Positions 22,286 to 25,854 of a DNA stretch of 25,854 nt are shown here, in pieces. The notes beneath the pieces were generated by a model. The model did not search any database. It saw only the letters and a program-made list of their open reading frames with translations, and was not told where the DNA came from. The stretch spans positions 1 through 25,854 of the forward strand of contig JBOGIQ010000046.1 of the NCBI GenBank assembly GCA_050742535.1. The letters run 5' to 3'. Within the stretch, counting starts at the first letter, position 1, and each line of letters starts with the position of its first letter. This DNA comes from Gp6-AA40 sp050742535. GTDB taxonomy: Bacteria; Acidobacteriota; Vicinamibacteria; Vicinamibacterales; UBA2999. The position numbers were made by a program, and so were the translations under genes.

Positions 22286-25200
22286 ATGAACGGATCTCTG
22301 CACACGATGCCGCTGGGCATCGCCGGGTTTACCTACGCCGACCTGTACCAGCCTTCCCGCCTCCGCGACCTGCATGACCTGTTCTGTAAGCGCGTGGCGG
22401 CGGAGGATCCCTCGCTGTGGGCGCTGTGGGACGCCTATCGCACGGCTCCCGAATCCGTCACCTCGCCGATCGAGCGTTCCGATCTCATCGTGCGCCTGGC
22501 GCCGCACCTCAGCAGGTTCGTGGCGGCGCTGTTCAACGTCGGCGACGCGGCCGCCGGGGTGATGAGCACGACCGGCAGCCTCGAGCCGCTGTTCCGATTC
22601 AAGATCGATTTCGTGCGCAAGCGGGCGCTGCCGCTGGTCAAGGGCGGCGCGCGGGTCACCCTGACCGCCGACGATCTCGCCACGGTCAGGGAACTGGCGC
22701 GTCCCTGGGCGCACCTCGATCACGAACAGGCGATCGCCATGGCCGGCTGCGGCCTGCTCGATCGCGAAGCGGCCGCCCGCGAGCTGGGGAACGAACAGGA
22801 GAAGGCGGAGATTGCCGCCACGGTGGACGCGCTGAAACGCTGGTGCGCCGCCTGTCTGCATGACCACGACTACAAGTCATGGGTGATCTTCCGGTTTCCC
22901 GAAACGCTCGACTACTTCAACCTCGTCCACGTCCAGCGGCCCCGCCCGGATCTCCCCGAAGCGATGCTCGGTCCGGACAACCGCCTGCGGCGGCGCGATG
23001 GGTTCGCGCTGACCGATCCGCGCTGGACGCCGCGCGAAAACGTCAGCGAGATCCACTACTGCGTGTTGTGCCACGAGCGCGACAAGGATTCGTGCTCGAA
23101 GGGCCTGCGCGACAAGGAAGGGAAGATCGTCAGCAATCCGCTCGGCATCCCGCTGCCCGGCTGCCCGCTCGACGAGAAGATTTCCGAGATGCACATGGTC
23201 CGGAAATCGGGAGACGCGATCGGCGCCCTGGCCATAATCGTTGTCGACAACCCGATGTGCCCGGGCACGGGCCACCGCATCTGCAACGACTGCATGAAGG
23301 CCTGCATCTACCAGAAGCAGGAGCCGGTCAACATTCCTCAGATCGAGACCGGTGTGCTGACGGACGTGCTGCGCATGCCGTGGGGCGTCGAGATCTACGG
23401 GCTGCTGACGCGATGGAATCCGCTCAACATCCGCCGGCCGTACGCGCTGCCGTACAACGGGCGGAACGTCCTCGTCGTCGGCCTCGGACCGGCCGGCTAC
23501 ACGCTCGCGCACTACCTGCTCAATGAAGGCTTCGGCGTGGTGGCGATCGACGGACTGAAGATCGAACCGCTGCCGGCCGAATTGACCGGCGGCGGCGGCC
23601 GGCCACCGCGCCCGATCGAGCAATGGGACGACGTCTACCGGCAGCTGGATGAGCGCGTGCTCGAGGGATTCGGCGGCGTCTCCGAGTACGGCATCACCGT
23701 CCGCTGGGACAAGAACTTCCTGACGCTGCTGCACCTGACGCTCGCCCGTCGCGATCGGCTGCGCATCTACGGCGGCGTCCGCTTCGGCGGGACGATTCCT
23801 GTCGACGACGCATGGGGCTACGGTTTCGACCACGTGGCGATTGCGGCAGGCGCGGGGCGCCCGACCGTGATCGATATGAAGAACAACCTCGTGCGCGGCG
23901 TCCGCAAGGCCAGCGATTTCCTGATGGCGCTTCAGCTGACGGGTGCGTTCAAGCGGGGTGCGCTGCCCAACCTCCAGGCGCGGCTTCCCGCCGTCGTCAT
24001 CGGCGGCGGCCTGACGGGCATCGACACGGCCACCGAGCTGTTCGCGTATTACACGGTCCAGGTCGAGAAGACGCTCGAGCGCTACGAGCTGTTGTGCGGC
24101 GAGTCCGGTGAGCAGTCCATCAGATCGGGCTACGACGCGGAAGAACTGCAGGTCCTCGACGAGTTCCTCGAGCACGGACGTGCCGTTCGGGCGGAGCGGG
24201 CGCGCGCGAAGGCTGCCGGAGAACAGCCGGATTTCATCCCGCTCGTGCGCAGCTGGGGCGGCGTCACCCTCGCGTATCGGAAACGGATGATCGATTCACC
24301 GGCCTACCGCCTCAATCACGAGGAGGTGGTGAAAGCGCTCGAAGAGGGGATTTGGTTTGCCGAAAACCTGGATCCGCGCGAGGTCGTCGTCGACGGGGCC
24401 GACCACGCCAAGGCGCTGGTGTTCAAAGGACCGAACGGGCCCGTCGAGCTCCCTGCCCGCACGATTCTCGTCGCGGCCGGCACCTCGCCGAACGTGACCT
24501 ACGAGAAGGAACAGCCAGGCACGTTCCAGCTCGACTCGAAGCGGCGTTTCTTCCAGGGCTACCGCGCGGAGGGCTCCGGATCGCACGTTTCGTTGCAGCC
24601 CGATTCCTCGGGATTCTTCACGTCCTACAACCACGGCGGGCGGCTCGTTTCGTACTACGGCGACAACCATCCGCTGTACGCCGGCAACATCGTCAAGGCG
24701 ATGGCGTCGGCCAAGGATGGGTATCCGAAGGTGACGGCTCTCTTTTCAGACGAGCTGTCCCAACTGGATCCGGCGAAACAGCCCGAACGGGAAGAGGCGT
24801 GGTCGTCTCTGGTGAAGCGGCTGGACGACGACCTGCTGGCGCGCGTTGAGTACGTTCAGCGCCTGACCGAGACCATCGTCGAAGTCGTCGTGCGGGCGCC
24901 CGCCGCGGCGCGCCACTTCCAGCCGGGACAGTTCTATCGGCTGCAGAACTACGAGGCGCTCGCTCCCCGCGCCAGCAACAGCACCGAGTCGCCGCTGCTG
25001 ATGGAAGGCATCGCGCTGACCGGTGCGTGGGTCGACCGCGGCAAGGGGCTGCTGTCGCTGATCGCGCTCGAAATGGGCGTCTCCAGCCGCTTGTGTGCGT
25101 ACCTGCGCGCTGGCGAGCCGGTCGTGGTCATGGGACCGACCGGTACGCCGACCGAGATTCCACGAGGCACCGACGTGCTGCTTGCCGGCGGCGGTCTCGG

Positions 25201-25816
25201 CAATGCCGTGCTGTTCTCGATTGCGAAGGCGTTGCGGGAGAACGGCAATCGGGTGCTCTATTTCGCCGGTTACAAGAAGGGCGAGGACCTGTTCAAGCGG
25301 GAAGAGATCGAGGCGGCGACCGACCAGGTGATCTGGAGCACGGACATGGGCGCGGCAATCGAGCCCGGCCGGCCGCAGGACGCGCACTTCCGCGGCAACA
25401 TCGTGCAGGCGATGGTCGCCTACGCCGAGGGGCGCCTCGGCTCGCCGCGCGTGCCGCTGTCCGGTGTGTCGCGGATCATCGCGATCGGCTCCGACCGGAT
25501 GATGGCCGCGGTGAAAGCGGCCCGCTACGGAGCGCTGGCGCCGCACATCCCGCGCGCGCATGTCGCCATCGCCAGCATCAACTCGCCGATGCAGTGCATG
25601 ATGAAAGAGATCTGCGCGCAGTGCCTGCAGAAGCACGTGGACCCGGCGACCGGGCGCGAGGAGTTCATCTTCTCGTGCTTCAACCAGGATCAGGAGATGG
25701 ATCGCGTCGACTTCCCGAACCTGAACATGCGGCTGCGGCAGAACACCGTGCAGGAGAAGCTGTCCAGCCGCTGGCTCGACCATCTGCTGGACACGGTCGA
25801 TCTACCGCATATATGA
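22286..25816 (+). CDS. Multidomain FeS/flavin oxidoreductase with PyrK-like C-terminus
   Basis: The 1176-residue protein appears cytoplasmic. Residues ~1-250 are helical and unassigned. Two cysteine groups follow: Cys259, 262, 270 and 293, then Cys325, 333, 336 and 340, probably two [4Fe-4S] clusters. Residues ~395-780 form a pyridine-nucleotide-disulfide/GltD-like flavoprotein, with VLVVGLGPAGYTLAHYLL, a second dinucleotide motif VVIGGGLTGIDTATEL near 570 and ILVAAGTSPNV. Residues ~850-1176 resemble PyrK, the electron-transfer subunit of dihydroorotate dehydrogenase B. They have a flavin domain, LLAGGGLGNAVLFSIAKAL near 965 and Cys1104-x5-Cys1110-x2-Cys1113-x17-Cys1131 for a [2Fe-2S] cluster. 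The protein probably shuttles electrons between NAD(P)H and another carrier. Similar proteins are annotated as dicluster-binding oxidoreductases; no reaction is certain. ATG 22307 is an alternative start. Confidence 0.8.
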   Translation: MNGSLHTMPLGIAGFTYADLYQPSRLRDLHDLFCKRVAAEDPSLWALWDAYRTAPESVTSPIERSDLIVRLAPHLSRFVAALFNVGDAAAGVMSTTGSLEPLFRFKIDFVRKRALPLVKGGARVTLTADDLATVRELARPWAHLDHEQAIAMAGCGLLDREAAARELGNEQEKAEIAATVDALKRWCAACLHDHDYKSWVIFRFPETLDYFNLVHVQRPRPDLPEAMLGPDNRLRRRDGFALTDPRWTPRENVSEIHYCVLCHERDKDSCSKGLRDKEGKIVSNPLGIPLPGCPLDEKISEMHMVRKSGDAIGALAIIVVDNPMCPGTGHRICNDCMKACIYQKQEPVNIPQIETGVLTDVLRMPWGVEIYGLLTRWNPLNIRRPYALPYNGRNVLVVGLGPAGYTLAHYLLNEGFGVVAIDGLKIEPLPAELTGGGGRPPRPIEQWDDVYRQLDERVLEGFGGVSEYGITVRWDKNFLTLLHLTLARRDRLRIYGGVRFGGTIPVDDAWGYGFDHVAIAAGAGRPTVIDMKNNLVRGVRKASDFLMALQLTGAFKRGALPNLQARLPAVVIGGGLTGIDTATELFAYYTVQVEKTLERYELLCGESGEQSIRSGYDAEELQVLDEFLEHGRAVRAERARAKAAGEQPDFIPLVRSWGGVTLAYRKRMIDSPAYRLNHEEVVKALEEGIWFAENLDPREVVVDGADHAKALVFKGPNGPVELPARTILVAAGTSPNVTYEKEQPGTFQLDSKRRFFQGYRAEGSGSHVSLQPDSSGFFTSYNHGGRLVSYYGDNHPLYAGNIVKAMASAKDGYPKVTALFSDELSQLDPAKQPEREEAWSSLVKRLDDDLLARVEYVQRLTETIVEVVVRAPAAARHFQPGQFYRLQNYEALAPRASNSTESPLLMEGIALTGAWVDRGKGLLSLIALEMGVSSRLCAYLRAGEPVVVMGPTGTPTEIPRGTDVLLAGGGLGNAVLFSIAKALRENGNRVLYFAGYKKGEDLFKREEIEAATDQVIWSTDMGAAIEPGRPQDAHFRGNIVQAMVAYAEGRLGSPRVPLSGVSRIIAIGSDRMMAAVKAARYGALAPHIPRAHVAIASINSPMQCMMKEICAQCLQKHVDPATGREEFIFSCFNQDQEMDRVDFPNLNMRLRQNTVQEKLSSRWLDHLLDTVDLPHI

Positions 25817-25854
25817 AATTACGCGCGACCCATGAGCTCTTGAGCGCGTAGCGC
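25817..25854 (+). other. Window end, no gene seen
   Basis: ACGCGC (25821-25826) and GCGCGT (25844-25849) could form a stem after the last stop, but the window ends before any T-run could be seen. An overlapping 12-codon frame from 25813 ends at TAG and is not gene-like. Confidence 0.4.

Overview
This is a high-GC window from a Gram-negative-type bacterium. Most genes are packed on the + strand with 4-base stop/start overlaps (ATGA, GTGA, TGATG). Strong G/C third positions in every gene, the 9-base CACGAAG/CACGG intergenic repeats and the mix of families suggest an Acidobacteriota-like genome, perhaps Vicinamibacteria. That assignment is inference and was not tested. Almost the whole window is a surface-polysaccharide (O-antigen or capsule type) biosynthesis locus. 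Thiamine genes and a large redox flavoprotein follow it. I see no tRNA, rRNA, CRISPR array, transposase or phage gene.

Layout. 2-5609: a glycosyltransferase-like protein cut by the window edge, a coiled-coil plus FkbM-type methyltransferase, a fused nucleotidyltransferase-methyltransferase, a NeuB-family sugar acid synthase and an SDR oxidoreductase. 5606-12209: a duplicated two-gene cassette. Each copy has a PhyH-like Fe(II)/2-oxoglutarate dioxygenase followed by a polytopic membrane protein, GT-C-like in the first copy and YfhO-like in the second. The two membrane proteins share an ungapped 66-residue segment that I cannot name. 12211-16291: a GT-B-like protein, then acetyltransferase, Gfo/Idh/MocA dehydrogenase and DegT aminotransferase. 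These three match the WbpD/WbpB/WbpE steps towards UDP-2,3-diacetamido-2,3-dideoxyglucuronate. 16292-16670: a non-coding convergent gap filled by 9-base tandem repeats and a 284-base branched inverted repeat. 16671-17762 (- strand): an L-2-hydroxyglutarate oxidase-like flavoprotein. 17919-21135: an RmlD-like reductase, GDP-mannose 4,6-dehydratase and a WbpA-like nucleotide sugar dehydrogenase. 21159-22184 (- strand): thiS-thiG. 22286-25816: a 1176-residue FeS/flavin oxidoreductase with a PyrK-like C-terminus.

How the genes may work together. Nucleotide-sugar genes feed a diamino-uronic acid branch and a GDP-6-deoxyhexose branch, and NeuB may feed a nonulosonate branch. The membrane proteins and glycosyltransferases would assemble or decorate the glycan, and methyltransferases and dioxygenases would modify it. 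2-Oxoglutarate links several steps. The aminotransferase should release it, WbpB-type dehydrogenases use it to re-oxidise NADH and make 2-hydroxyglutarate, the oxidase at 16671 could convert that back, and the dioxygenases should consume it. This loop and the shared membrane-protein segment are the two observations I would follow first.
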